From contig NZ_JACYVI010000003.1 in assembly GCF_014842265.1 (NCBI RefSeq), positions 62,001 to 126,000 on the forward strand: 64,000 nt of DNA, read 5' to 3'. Positions 42,930-52,491 of this stretch are shown piece by piece (positions within the stretch are counted from its first letter, which is position 1; the number at the start of each line of letters is the position of its first letter). The DNA is from Pseudomonas sp. CFBP 13711 (GTDB lineage: Bacteria; Pseudomonadota; Gammaproteobacteria; Pseudomonadales; Pseudomonadaceae). The notes beneath the pieces were generated by a model. It was given only the letters and a program-made list of their open reading frames with translations. It had not been told where the DNA came from and searched no databases. Position numbers and translations under genes: made by a program.

Positions 42930-43577
42930 AATGTGGGACCGGCTTCAGCCGGGAAGGCGTCAGGGGACACTCTGCAAAAATGCGGGCGATCGCACTGGCC
43001 TCTTCCCGGCTGAAGCCGGTCCTACGAAACCGCGTGCCGTCAGTGAGATTGAGCGTGAACTCGACTGTGGGACCGGCTTTAGCCGGGAAGGCGTCAGGGG
43101 ACACTCTGCAAAAATGATGGCTCTTGCACTGGCCTCTTCCCGGCTGGAGCCGGTCCCACTAAGACACCGAGTGCGGTCAGTGAGATTGAGCGGGAACTCG
43201 ACTGTGGGACCGGCTTTAGCCGGGAAGGCGTCAGACGTCACACCGCAACAGTGATGGCGCCTGCACTGGCCTATTCCCGGCTGAAGCCGGTCCTACGAAA
43301 CCGCGTGGGGCCAGCGAGATTGAGCGTGAACCCGACTGTGGGACTGGATTCAGCCGGGAAGGCGTCAGGGGCCACGCTGCAAAAATGATGGCTCTTGCAC
43401 TGGCCTCTTCCCGGCTGAAGCCGGTCCCACTAAGACACCGAGTGCGGTCAGTGAGATTGAGCGTGAACTCGACTGTGGGACCGGCTTTAGCCGGGAAGGC
43501 GTCAGGCGCCACACCGCAAAAGTGAGGGCGCTTGCACTGGCCTCTTCCCGGCTGAAGCCGGTCCCACTGAAAGACCG
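42930..43577. repeat. REP array, five inverted pairs
   Basis: Ten REP elements alternate in orientation. Forward copies (GGGACCGGCTTTAGCCGGGA, some GGCTTCAGCC) begin near 42931, 43069, 43204, 43338 and 43475; inverted copies (CCCGGCTGAAGCCGG) are near 43000, 43135, 43270, 43405 and 43545. The period is about 134-138 bp. The internal spacers (GGCGTCAGG..ACACTGCAAAAATG) and the outer spacers (AGTGAGATTGAGCGTGAACTCGACTG) are also repeated, so this looks like amplification of a whole unit, not independent insertions. No REP-associated tyrosine transposase gene is in the window. Confidence 0.9.
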
Positions 43578-43685
43578 CGTGCGGTCAGTGAGATGCTGAC
43601 GATCAGGCGCCTCTGTCACCTCGACTGGCCGCCAGCATTCAGCAAGTAAAACCAGAATCTGCCAAGACGGGCCCCGGAGATCAAT

Positions 43686-46600
43686 CTAACCAATCGGGGT
43701 TTCATTCACCTCGTCGTCAGCCGCAGCCTCAGGTTCCGGTAACGCTGTGAAGTCGACCAGGAGCGGCGCGGTGACGGCCTCATCGGCCCGTTCGGCAGCG
43801 CCGTCCCGTCGCGATTCAGCCAGCAGGTCGTTCAGCGCCACGTGCAGCTTCTGCAACGCCCCTTCCTTATCCACCCACCAGTCGGTGGACCACAGCCGCA
43901 GCAGGTTCCAGCCCAGGCCGGTGAGAATCGCCCCGCGCACTTTGTCCCGGTCCCGGGCGGTGGCAGCGCTGTGGTACGTGGCACCGTCGCATTCAACACC
44001 CGCCAGGTAATCGCCCGGGCGGTCCGGGTGAACGATGCCCAGATCGATGCGGAAACGTGACACGCCGATCTGCGGAACGACCTGCCACCCCAGACGCCTC
44101 AGCCCTTGGGCCACGGCTTCTTCGAACGGCGAGTCGTAACCGCCCACCGAGCCTTGAACCGCCTCGGCCAGCGCTTTCGGACCACGCTGAGCAAACTCGA
44201 TGAAGTGCTTCAGATCGCGCACGGCCCGCGCGTTGGTGCGGTTGAGGTCGATCATCGACGGATCGAACGAGGTGAACACCAGCATTTCCCGGCGGGACCG
44301 GGTGATGGCGACGTTGAGCCGGCGCCATCCGCCGTCCTTGTTGAGCGGCCCGAAGTTCATCGACATCACCGGCGCACCCGCTTCGGTGGGGCCATAACCA
44401 ATGCCGAGCATGATCAGGTCACGCTCGTCGCCCTGGACGGTTTCCAGATTCTTTACCACCACCGGCTCGGTCTGGGTGTCCTGGAAGAACGGCTCGATCT
44501 GCGGGTATTGCTTGCGGGCCGCGTCCAGCAGGTCGTTGATCAGTTTCTGCTGGTCGGAGTTGAGGGTGATGATGCCGATGGAATACCCCGCCGCCACAAA
44601 CGCAGGGTCGGTGAGGCGCTTGACGGTTTCATCGACGATGGCCTGGGCTTCGGCCTGGTTGTAACGCCCCTTGCCCTTGGCGTACACGCCCTCGACCTTG
44701 CGCCACTCGACGGCGCTGGCGCGGGTTTCCGCGGCCGGGAAAGTGATCAGGTTGCTGTCGTAGTAACGGTGATTGGAGAAGGCAATCAGGCTTTCATGGC
44801 GACTGCGGTAGTGCCAGCTCAGACTGTGGCTCGGCACCCCTGCCCCCAGGCATTCGTCGAGGATGCTTTCCATGTCTTCGGCGGTGTCGTCATCGCCGGC
44901 ATTCGGGCCACGGTTGAAGAAGTTGGTCGGCGGCATCTGCCGCGGATCACCGGCGATAATCACCTGCTTGCCCCGGGCAATCGAACCGATGGCGTCCCAC
45001 GGCGCGATTTGCGACGCCTCATCGAAGATCACCAGATCGAACGGCGGCTGGTCGGCGGGCAGGAACTGCGCGATCGACAAAGGGCTCATGAGCATGCACG
45101 GGGCCAGACGATTCAGCGCATCGCCCATCTCGATCGCCAGCTGCCGGACCGGTTTGTGCCGGCGCGACTTCTGCAATTCGTGCTTGAGAATGGCGAAGCC
45201 GCTGCTTTTCGGGATGTCGTTTTTGGACGGAATCAGACCGCAGAGTTTGGCGCGGATATAGCGCACGGTCAGTTTCGCCAGCTCGTCGTCCAGACGCACG
45301 AAGGCGCCGATGTCGCTCATGTGCTCGGCCGCCACGAAATTGCGCAGCAAGGGTTCGCCGTCGATGCCCTGGGTCGCGAACCAGTGGGCATAAGCCGTGA
45401 CGAAGGTGCCCTCTGCAGCGGACGGCAACAGGCTGCCGGTTTCCAGTGCCTGAGCCAGAGTGGCCAGGCCGGCCTCAGTTGCCTGTTGGCGCACCCGGCA
45501 CCAGTCGCACCACGCCTTGAGCTGCTCTTCGTGCTGCTGGATGGCGAGTGACGTGGTCCGAAGAACGGCCACGCTCGGGTGAGTCTCGGTGGCCGTGCCG
45601 GCCAGGCCGGCGAACGACCGCGCCGCTTCCTCAAAGCGCGACAGCGCCTGCTGCAACGTCAAGCAGGCGGAAGCGATTTGGCCGCTCGGCGCCAACATGT
45701 CGTTCGCCTCGATCACCAGACGCGCCACGGCGCCGCGCAAGGCAACCAAGTGCTCGGGTGATTCCGCCAGCCCGATCAGCATGCCGCGCAGACGCTCGGC
45801 CAAGGTCACGGCCTGCAGCGTTCGCACCGGGTCGCTGGTCATGCCTTTCCAGCCGGGCATCGATTGCATGTCGCTGGCCAACCCATCCAGCTCCACGAGA
45901 TGAGTCTGCAGGCGTTCAAAAATGGCGAGGTCGCCCAAGGTGTCCGGCAGCCCCGCCGCGCCACCCAGGGCGGCGAGCTTCTTCGCCACCTTTTTCTTGG
46001 CGAGCGTCGCCAGAAACCAGAACTTGCCCTCGGCTTCGTGCCACTCGTTGCGCAGTTGCGTGACCGGCACACGACGGCACGCTTCATCGGCGTAATCCAG
46101 GGACAGGGTTTCTTCAAGCTCCCGATAACTCTCGATCAATTGGCAACTGCGCCGGGCTGCTTCGATGCGCGCGGCAGCATCGGGTGCAAAGGCAAATGAC
46201 AGGTTCAGCCCGTGGGATTCAAGGATCAGGGCGGCCAGCTCATGCAGCTGCTGGACCTGCTCCACTTCAGCGACCGGCAACGGCACGTGGGTCAGACCCA
46301 GGAGCCGCTCGCTGGCGGCGTTCAACTGATCAAGGGCTTGGAGAATCTCGCGGGCAACACTGGCGATCTGAGCCTGCCAGGCGTTCGACCATTGCGTCTG
46401 CGCCAGGGCGCCGAACTTGCCTGACAGGTCGCGGGCGGCGCTGCCGTTGAGTCCCAGGCGACGGGCGAGATCCAGCAACCCGGCGTACTCGGTTCCATCG
46501 TGTTCCGTGCCCGTTTCCCAGCTCATTCTTGGCGTCTGAGCGCTGTGGTCGCGAACCACCCGACCGATGGACTGATGCAAGGTCAGGCCGTTATCCCAGC

Positions 46601-48965
46601 GTCGGTGCAGCACGTCGACCAGTTGGTTGAGCCGTGAGCGCAGGGTCTGCAACCGGGCGGCTTCACGTTCCCATTCTTCGGCGCTCAGGGCCTCACTCAC
46701 GTCCCAGGCGCGGTCCAGTTGCTTGAGCACTTCAACCTTGGACGCCTTGCTGGAATGCAGCTCCAGACAGAATTCGCCAAGGCCCTTCTCGGCCAGGCGA
46801 CGAAACACCACGTCAAGGGCGGCGCGTTTCTCTGCCACGAACAGCACACGCCGGCCGAGGGCCAGGTTGTGGGCGATCATGTTGGCGATGGTCTGGGATT
46901 TGCCGGTGCCGGGTGGCCCGTCCATGACGAAGCTGTGGGTGTTGGCCGACGCCACCACCGCGGCCACTTGCGACGAGTCGGCCGGCAAGGGGGCGAACAG
47001 CTGCGCCGGCGTGACGGTCGCATCCAGACGCTCGGGGCGGGGAAATTCGGCCGAACCGGAAAAGCCTTCACCCGCTGCGTCGGGGTCCAGCAGATGCTTG
47101 ACCAGAGGGCTTTGCAGCAGCCGCGCCGCGTTGGCGTTCAGGTCTTTCCACATCAGGTATTTGGCAAACGAGAAGGTGCCCAGCACCAGCTCGGTGCTGA
47201 CCTCGAAGCCGGGTACATCGCGCACCCCCCGGCGCACGCTGTTCCAGATCCCGGCCACATCAATGCCGCTGCCATCGCTGGGCAGCTCACCGTCCAGCCC
47301 GGGAATCACCAGCTCGAAGTCGTGGCGCAGCAGCTCAAGCAAAGTCAGGTTGAAGCGCGGTTCCTCGTCGAGCAGGCTCAGGGTGACGCCGGACAAGGCG
47401 CTTTTACGCTCAAGCTTGACCGGCAGCAAAATTAACGGCGCGGAATAGGTTTTCGGGTCGTCGGCGCTTTTTTTCCACTTGAGGAAGCCGATGGCCAGAA
47501 ACAGTGTGTTGGCCCCGCCTTCCTCGATATCACTGCGGGCCTTGCGGAACAGGTCGATCAGCGTGGCTTCCAGCTTGACCTTCTCCAGACTGGCCAGGAC
47601 TTCGCCGCGCGCCAGCGCCTGACGGGCCACCTCGTCGACCAGGCTTTCGTTGTTCTGCTGTTCATACAGGGCCTCATCGCGGCCGCTGCTTTTCAAATCG
47701 GGGACGGCCACCACGCGAATGCGCTGGCCGCTGGAGAGCAGGTCTTCAAGGGCCGCCGGATCGGGGCATAGCAGACGCACGCCCTTGGCGCTGTCAGGCA
47801 AATGCAGCAGACGATTCCGGGTGGTCAGATCGAGCAGTTTGCGTTGCCACAGGGTAAGTTTTCCGGCCGGCCCCGAGGCGTCTTCATTGATCTCGACATC
47901 GAACCCCGGCAGCGACGGCGCTTCTTCCAGCCCTTCCGCCACGGGCGGTGCTTCCTCGGCGCCATCGACTGGAACAACCGCTGACACCAGTGCCATCGGA
48001 CGAATCTTCTGCATCCGGGCGCGGTGCACGTCGATGGCCATGATGAACTGCTCATCGTCGAGTTCCCGCTCGGCGGCGGCCACCGCCCGGGAAAAACTCG
48101 GCGCGGGTGCCTGGGTCGCGAGGGTCGTCTCGAACACCAGCATTTCTTTCAGGTCGAGACGCTTGCGCACCGCCGACGCTTCATCGGTCAGCAACTGGGA
48201 AAATTCCTGAGGCTGCAACCAGACGCCGGCGAATGCGTGACCCTTGGTCATGACCAGCAACGCATTCAACCCGGCCTGCTCCAGCGCTGCCGCGAACAGC
48301 AACGCGGTGTCGAGGCAGGTCGCGACGCCGTTTTCCAGCACCACGCTCGGTGGCCTGATCTTCTGGCCCTGCTGCTCGAAACTGGCGGGTGGCAACGCAT
48401 AGCTCAGTTGAAAGCTGCACACCCCCGACCAGATGGCGGAAGCCAGTTCCCAAGTGCGCGTGCGAGATTTGCTTTCGTAGCCGTCGATGCCGTCTTTCTT
48501 GCCTGCACGACGCAGGACTTGCGAGGCGGCTTTGAGCACCCGGTCCACTGCGGGGTCATTGGGCATGCAGAACGCGGCGAGCAATTCCGGCATCGCGCTC
48601 AGACCGCCCCATTCGGGGCGGGCCAGCAGCTCGGTGGGGAAGCGCTGTTCGACAAGCACCGTTTCGCCCCGGGACACGCGCATCACCACGTCGGCGTTCA
48701 GGCTTTCGGTCAGACCGGACAGGTAACCGGCGTTCAGCTTGATGTCGCGATCAGGGATGCTGAGGCGATCACCGGGATGGATGCGGTCAATATTCCAGCT
48801 TCGGCTTTCAACGAACTCCGGGTCGGTGCTCAGCGTCAGCACCAGGTCTTCGAGGGGGGTTTCTTCCTGGTTCCAGAGGCTCAATTCGCGCACGAGGGGA
48901 ACGGCATTCTGGTGGGAGGCGAAGCCGATCTTGCGGGCGATCAGCGCGTCAATCTTGATGTTCAT
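43686..48965 (-). CDS. DUF4011/transglutaminase-like + SF1 helicase + Vsr-like nuclease, single large protein
   Basis: A 1759-residue protein. Domains: an N-terminal beta-sandwich; a transglutaminase-like fold with Cys in GVATCLDTALLF and His in TKGHAFAGVWL (about 205-245); a DUF4011 segment LTLWQRKLLDLTTRNRLLHL (about 370-400). The SF1 (Upf1-like) helicase has Walker A GPPGTGKSQT (about 685), Walker B VIFDEASQIAPWD (about 1315), motif III GDPRQMPP and motif VI NVAITRSRREM. The C-terminal PD-(D/E)xK nuclease of the Vsr/DUF559 type shows SPFEEAVAQGLRRLGW, RIDLGIVHP and GVECDGATYH (about 1610-1690). AGGA is eight bases before the ATG. The combination matches large proteins suspected in anti-phage defence or nucleic-acid quality control. 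It stands alone, next to a REP array. Confidence 0.87.
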   Translation of the reverse strand: MNIKIDALIARKIGFASHQNAVPLVRELSLWNQEETPLEDLVLTLSTDPEFVESRSWNIDRIHPGDRLSIPDRDIKLNAGYLSGLTESLNADVVMRVSRGETVLVEQRFPTELLARPEWGGLSAMPELLAAFCMPNDPAVDRVLKAASQVLRRAGKKDGIDGYESKSRTRTWELASAIWSGVCSFQLSYALPPASFEQQGQKIRPPSVVLENGVATCLDTALLFAAALEQAGLNALLVMTKGHAFAGVWLQPQEFSQLLTDEASAVRKRLDLKEMLVFETTLATQAPAPSFSRAVAAAERELDDEQFIMAIDVHRARMQKIRPMALVSAVVPVDGAEEAPPVAEGLEEAPSLPGFDVEINEDASGPAGKLTLWQRKLLDLTTRNRLLHLPDSAKGVRLLCPDPAALEDLLSSGQRIRVVAVPDLKSSGRDEALYEQQNNESLVDEVARQALARGEVLASLEKVKLEATLIDLFRKARSDIEEGGANTLFLAIGFLKWKKSADDPKTYSAPLILLPVKLERKSALSGVTLSLLDEEPRFNLTLLELLRHDFELVIPGLDGELPSDGSGIDVAGIWNSVRRGVRDVPGFEVSTELVLGTFSFAKYLMWKDLNANAARLLQSPLVKHLLDPDAAGEGFSGSAEFPRPERLDATVTPAQLFAPLPADSSQVAAVVASANTHSFVMDGPPGTGKSQTIANMIAHNLALGRRVLFVAEKRAALDVVFRRLAEKGLGEFCLELHSSKASKVEVLKQLDRAWDVSEALSAEEWEREAARLQTLRSRLNQLVDVLHRRWDNGLTLHQSIGRVVRDHSAQTPRMSWETGTEHDGTEYAGLLDLARRLGLNGSAARDLSGKFGALAQTQWSNAWQAQIASVAREILQALDQLNAASERLLGLTHVPLPVAEVEQVQQLHELAALILESHGLNLSFAFAPDAAARIEAARRSCQLIESYRELEETLSLDYADEACRRVPVTQLRNEWHEAEGKFWFLATLAKKKVAKKLAALGGAAGLPDTLGDLAIFERLQTHLVELDGLASDMQSMPGWKGMTSDPVRTLQAVTLAERLRGMLIGLAESPEHLVALRGAVARLVIEANDMLAPSGQIASACLTLQQALSRFEEAARSFAGLAGTATETHPSVAVLRTTSLAIQQHEEQLKAWCDWCRVRQQATEAGLATLAQALETGSLLPSAAEGTFVTAYAHWFATQGIDGEPLLRNFVAAEHMSDIGAFVRLDDELAKLTVRYIRAKLCGLIPSKNDIPKSSGFAILKHELQKSRRHKPVRQLAIEMGDALNRLAPCMLMSPLSIAQFLPADQPPFDLVIFDEASQIAPWDAIGSIARGKQVIIAGDPRQMPPTNFFNRGPNAGDDDTAEDMESILDECLGAGVPSHSLSWHYRSRHESLIAFSNHRYYDSNLITFPAAETRASAVEWRKVEGVYAKGKGRYNQAEAQAIVDETVKRLTDPAFVAAGYSIGIITLNSDQQKLINDLLDAARKQYPQIEPFFQDTQTEPVVVKNLETVQGDERDLIMLGIGYGPTEAGAPVMSMNFGPLNKDGGWRRLNVAITRSRREMLVFTSFDPSMIDLNRTNARAVRDLKHFIEFAQRGPKALAEAVQGSVGGYDSPFEEAVAQGLRRLGWQVVPQIGVSRFRIDLGIVHPDRPGDYLAGVECDGATYHSAATARDRDKVRGAILTGLGWNLLRLWSTDWWVDKEGALQKLHVALNDLLAESRRDGAAERADEAVTAPLLVDFTALPEPEAAADDEVNETPIG

Positions 48966-49144
48966 TCACAGGATCCTGAAGCTACGAGCGCTGGCCCCAT
49001 GAGGGGCGCGCCAAATGGCGCCTATAGTCCATGAGTAATCGACGCTTGTGAATGTGTTTATCGGTCAATCAGCCCGCCGGGCATTTTGCAGGGACGTCGC
49101 CGCAGCGGTCCGCCACGCCCCGGCTTGCGGCCCGCGCGAGGGCT

Positions 49145-50338
49145 TCACTGCCTGCGCGAGCCTTTGCTGCCGGCCCGCGAGATGTCCCCCCAGCGGCGCA
49201 CCAGGTAGTTGTGCTCATCCATGACCGCATTCCACACCGCGATGTGGCCCATGCGCTGCTCGTAGGAGCCGCCATCGCGCACTTCCCCGATGCCGATCAG
49301 CGGCAGGCCGTCGCTGCCCATGAGTTGTTCCCGGGCGGGCAGTCCGGCGTACCAGTAATCCCACTCGGCCGCGCTCAGGTGTTCGCGGCTGCGGGCCGGG
49401 TTGCCGATGTAATAACCCTGGCGGGCCATCACCGCCCCGGGCCAGCCGGACAGCCACCAGTTGAGGTAGGCGTAGGCCGCATCGAGTACCGCGCCTTTGG
49501 CATGGCGCGACAGGGACAACCCGCCGAACCAGCCGCGATAACCCTCGCGCGGGACGGCGACGCGGTATTTCACGCCTGCCCGATGCAAGCGCACCAGGGT
49601 CGGCGACCATAAGCTCTGGATGTCGATTGTCGGATGCAACATCAGCTCCGCCGCTTCTTCATCGTCAGACCAGAACGCGCCGAACATGCCCTGCCCCTGC
49701 TTGCGCACAAGGATGTCGGCGAGCACGTCGATCTCTTCGATGCTCAGGTTGCCGATGTCGCGGAACTGCGCCAGCCCTGCGCCTTGCACGGCGAGCGCGG
49801 CGTCCAGCGCGCCGATGGCCGCGTCACTTTGCAGGGCCACCCGCCCGCACCATGCGGGATCGACCAGCCAGCCCCAGCTCTCGTCTGCCGAACTAAAGCC
49901 GGCGGGAAGGCGCTCGGGGCGATAGGCGAAACTGTCGGCGTTGTGGGTCAGCGGCAACATGCTGATCCGTTCGCTCACCGCGCTGCCGAGGCTGCCGTCG
50001 TGCTGCACGAACAGGCGCTCGCTGGGCACGCTGCCGCTGCCGAGGCGGTCACTGGCCGACAGCCTGCCGCGTTTGGGCAGGTCGTTGATTTCGTGCCACA
50101 GGGCAACACGGCGCGTGTCGATGGGCTGGATGGCGCGGGCGGGCCAGACGAAATCCACGTTATGGAACCACTGGTCATAGAGGTCGTAACTGTCGGGCTG
50201 CATGACCGCGATGCGCTGGGCGGTCTGCACGTCATGCACCTGATAGACCAGCTTGATGCCGAGGTCTTCTTCGGCGCGAACCCGCAGGGATTCAAGCAGC
50301 GTCACCGAAGTGCCCAAGACCCGCAGCGTCACGGTCAT
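49145..50338 (-). CDS. solute-binding-protein-like protein without signal peptide, CobW-linked
   Basis: A 397-residue protein whose body resembles family 1 extracellular solute-binding proteins (PotD/AfuA type): LGIKLVYQVHDVQTAQRIAVMQ, SYDLYDQWFHNVDFV, LPLTHNADSFAY. But the start MTVTLRVLGTSVTLLESLRVRAE goes straight into the first beta strand with no signal peptide, so it is predicted cytoplasmic. ATG at 50338 overlaps the CobW gene stop by 4 bp; the 491-codon longer frame is antisense-like sequence inside CobW. Translational coupling to a CobW GTPase suggests a cytoplasmic ligand or metallochaperone-linked role rather than uptake. No permease is adjacent. Confidence 0.75.
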   Translation of the reverse strand: MTVTLRVLGTSVTLLESLRVRAEEDLGIKLVYQVHDVQTAQRIAVMQPDSYDLYDQWFHNVDFVWPARAIQPIDTRRVALWHEINDLPKRGRLSASDRLGSGSVPSERLFVQHDGSLGSAVSERISMLPLTHNADSFAYRPERLPAGFSSADESWGWLVDPAWCGRVALQSDAAIGALDAALAVQGAGLAQFRDIGNLSIEEIDVLADILVRKQGQGMFGAFWSDDEEAAELMLHPTIDIQSLWSPTLVRLHRAGVKYRVAVPREGYRGWFGGLSLSRHAKGAVLDAAYAYLNWWLSGWPGAVMARQGYYIGNPARSREHLSAAEWDYWYAGLPAREQLMGSDGLPLIGIGEVRDGGSYEQRMGHIAVWNAVMDEHNYLVRRWGDISRAGSKGSRRQ

Positions 50339-51339
50339 GCCAGCGCTTCCCGGGGTGCCGGCGCCAGGCGTTCGCTGAACACCTCGAACGAGCGGCGCAG
50401 CAGCGCGGTGTCCAGCCCGCGCACGATGAATACCAGCCGCGAACGATGGTCGTCGCCCGGCCATGAAGGCAGGTGCACCGGCGCGTGCAGGCAATGCTGC
50501 ACGCCATGAATGACGACGGGGGCGTGGCTGTTGTTCAGGTTGAGCAGTCCTTTGACGCGCAGGATTCGTTCGCCGTGGCATCTTAGCAGCATGGACAGCC
50601 AGACCCCGAAGGCGACCCAATCCAGCGGGCGTTCAAAGGTCAGGCAGCAGACCTGCGCCTCACCGTGACGGGCGGCTGTCGAGCGCGTGCCCATCAGCTG
50701 CCAGCGCGCGACCTCCTGGGCGGGATCACTGCTGTGCAGCCCGTCACCGAGCAGCAGTTGATCGCCGCTCTGAATGGCATCCGTGGTCAGCACCGGTGCG
50801 GGATTGATCGAATGCAAACGCCGCTGCAACGCTTTCAGCGCGTCTTCGTCGGCGACGTCGGTCTTGCTGATCAGCAGCCGGTCGGCGGCCGCGACCTGGG
50901 CCATCCATTCCGGGTGCAGGCGTTCCTGCAGCGCGGCATGGCTGGCGTCGACCACCGTCACCACCAATCCGATGTGAACACGGCCGCGCAGGTGGGGATC
51001 ATTGTTGATCGTCGCCAGAATGGGCGCCGGATCGGCCAGCCCCGTGGTTTCCAGGAGGATGCGTCGAAACGCCGGCACTTCGCCCCGGGCGCGGCGCTGG
51101 AGCAAGTCGGTCAGCGCGTCGCGCAATTCGCCCCGAATCGAACAACAGACGCAGCCGCTGGGCAGCAGGACGGTGTCCGGCGCCACCTCTTCCACCAGCA
51201 GGTGATCAATGCCGACGTCGCCGAACTCATTGATCAGCAGCGCCGTGTCGCCGAGGGTTTCGCCCTGCAGCAGGCGCTTGAGCAAGGTGGTCTTGCCACT
51301 GCCGAGAAAACCGGTGATGACGTTCAGCGCGATGCTCAT
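50335..51339 (-). CDS. CobW/COG0523 family GTPase metallochaperone
   Basis: A 334-residue G3E-family GTPase: P-loop GFLGSGKTTLLKRLL, the metal-binding CxCC motif in LPSGCVCCSIRGELRD, ILLETTGLADP (switch region), and the guanine-specificity element ISKTDVAD. A C-terminal CobW_C domain follows (VKGLLNLNN). These proteins load Zn, Co or Fe into client enzymes using GTP. It overlaps both neighbours by 4 bp (ATGA), binding it tightly to the CxxC protein upstream and the solute-binding-like protein downstream. The likely client is the metal-dependent NodB-fold hydrolase of the same operon. Confidence 0.92.
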   Translation of the reverse strand: MSIALNVITGFLGSGKTTLLKRLLQGETLGDTALLINEFGDVGIDHLLVEEVAPDTVLLPSGCVCCSIRGELRDALTDLLQRRARGEVPAFRRILLETTGLADPAPILATINNDPHLRGRVHIGLVVTVVDASHAALQERLHPEWMAQVAAADRLLISKTDVADEDALKALQRRLHSINPAPVLTTDAIQSGDQLLLGDGLHSSDPAQEVARWQLMGTRSTAARHGEAQVCCLTFERPLDWVAFGVWLSMLLRCHGERILRVKGLLNLNNSHAPVVIHGVQHCLHAPVHLPSWPGDDHRSRLVFIVRGLDTALLRRSFEVFSERLAPAPREALA

Positions 51340-51635
51340 GGGTGCTGCTCCAGGTGGTCCAGCAGTCGTTCATCCAGCGGATCCAGCGGGCGTCCGATCA
51401 ACTGCTCGGCCCGTTGCCACAATTGATCGAGGCCGCTCGCCAGTTCCTGCTTGCCGGTGGCGCCGAGCAGGAGGTAGGAGACGCCCTGAAAGTCCTCGAC
51501 CTTCAGGCGGAACGGCGCGACCACCTTATTGATCGCGGCAATCCGGCGCAGGCGTTCGCGGCGACGGGGCAGTTCGTCGCCCAGCGGGTCGCTCCAGTGC
51601 ACGTCTTCGCCCAGCAGGCCGCAGAGTCCACACAT
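51336..51635 (-). CDS. small CxxC protein, CobW-linked, unknown function
   Basis: A 99-residue soluble protein starting MCGLCGLLGEDVHW, with a CxxC pair at residues 2-5. The rest is helical (RRRERLRRIAAINKVVAPF, LASGLDQLWQRAEQLIG) with a strand GVSYLLLGATGKQ. I do not recognise a characterised family. AGGAG lies nine bases before the ATG, and the stop overlaps the CobW start by 4 bp. The CxxC at the extreme N-terminus could present metal to the CobW protein. Confidence 0.75.
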   Translation of the reverse strand: MCGLCGLLGEDVHWSDPLGDELPRRRERLRRIAAINKVVAPFRLKVEDFQGVSYLLLGATGKQELASGLDQLWQRAEQLIGRPLDPLDERLLDHLEQHP

Positions 51636-51684
51636 GATTATTCGCTCCTGTTTTATTCGCGGCTCTGTTCTTTGTACTTGGGCA

Positions 51685-52431
51685 TCACGGCATCACATCA
51701 CCGGAATTCGGCCCCAGGGTCTGGCCGACGAACAGATTGCCGCCGGGCTCGCTGGCGAGCAGCACCGCGACGGGCGCCACTTCTTCCGCCAAGCCAAAGC
51801 GCCCCAGGGGCAGCTCGGCCGCCTTGGCGGTTTTCCAGGCGCTGCTGATACCGGCCACCAGCGGCGTCTCGATCGGCCCCGGCGCGATGGCGTTGACCAG
51901 CACGTTGTCCTTGGCCACTTCCAAAGCAAGGGATTTGCTGAAGCCAATCACCCCGGCCTTGGCCGCGGCGTAGTGGGTCAGCTCGGCGCCACCCTTGATG
52001 CCCAACTGTGACGCGACGTTGATGATGCGTCCCCAGCGCTGCGCCAGCATGTGCGGCAAGGCGCGCTGACTGGCGATGAACACGCTGGTCAGGTCCACGC
52101 GCAGCATGTCATTCCACATGTCCAGGGTCAGGTCGACACAGCGCGCCTGGGTCAGCATCCCGGCGTTGTTGACCAGAATATCGATGCCGCCAAAGTGCTC
52201 GACGCAGGTATCGACACCGGCCTGCGCGCCCTCGACGGTGCCGACATCGGCGACGCTTTCGACCACCTCGACGCCCAACTCGCGGCAGTGCCGGGCGGTG
52301 TTCGCCAGGGTGACGGCGTCGCGGTCGGCCAGGACCAGCCGCGCGCCCTGCTCGGCGAACGCGCGGGCGATGGCAGCACCGATCCCGCTGCCGGCGCCCG
52401 TGATCACAGCGCGCTTGTTTTTCAGTTGCAT
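51685..52431 (-). CDS. SDR family NAD(P)-dependent oxidoreductase
   Basis: A 248-residue classical SDR: TGAGSGIGAAIARAF cofactor loop, an Asp after the second strand (LVLADRD) favouring NAD, NNAGML, then [11 protein letters not shown] with the active-site Tyr-x-x-x-Lys, and PGPIETPL. Most similar in layout to FabG-like 3-ketoacyl reductases and 2-hydroxycyclohexanone/polyol dehydrogenases. It is the fifth gene of the amidase operon, 49 bp before the CxxC gene. Confidence 0.9.
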   Translation of the reverse strand: MQLKNKRAVITGAGSGIGAAIARAFAEQGARLVLADRDAVTLANTARHCRELGVEVVESVADVGTVEGAQAGVDTCVEHFGGIDILVNNAGMLTQARCVDLTLDMWNDMLRVDLTSVFIASQRALPHMLAQRWGRIINVASQLGIKGGAELTHYAAAKAGVIGFSKSLALEVAKDNVLVNAIAPGPIETPLVAGISSAWKTAKAAELPLGRFGLAEEVAPVAVLLASEPGGNLFVGQTLGPNSGDVMP

Positions 52432-52491
52432 GGTGTTTCCTCTTTCAGTCCAGCGCCTGTAGCGCGATCAACAGCGGATCAGCGCTGCGCC

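Noticed and set aside
42930..43577. REP array as a CRISPR array
   Set aside because: The repeats alternate in orientation and the spacers are themselves repeated, which is the BIME/REP pattern.
50339..50620. N-terminal extension of the solute-binding-like protein to 491 residues
   Set aside because: It lies inside the CobW coding region, is Arg/Ala/Pro-rich and unstructured, and ATG 50338 overlaps the CobW stop by 4 bp.
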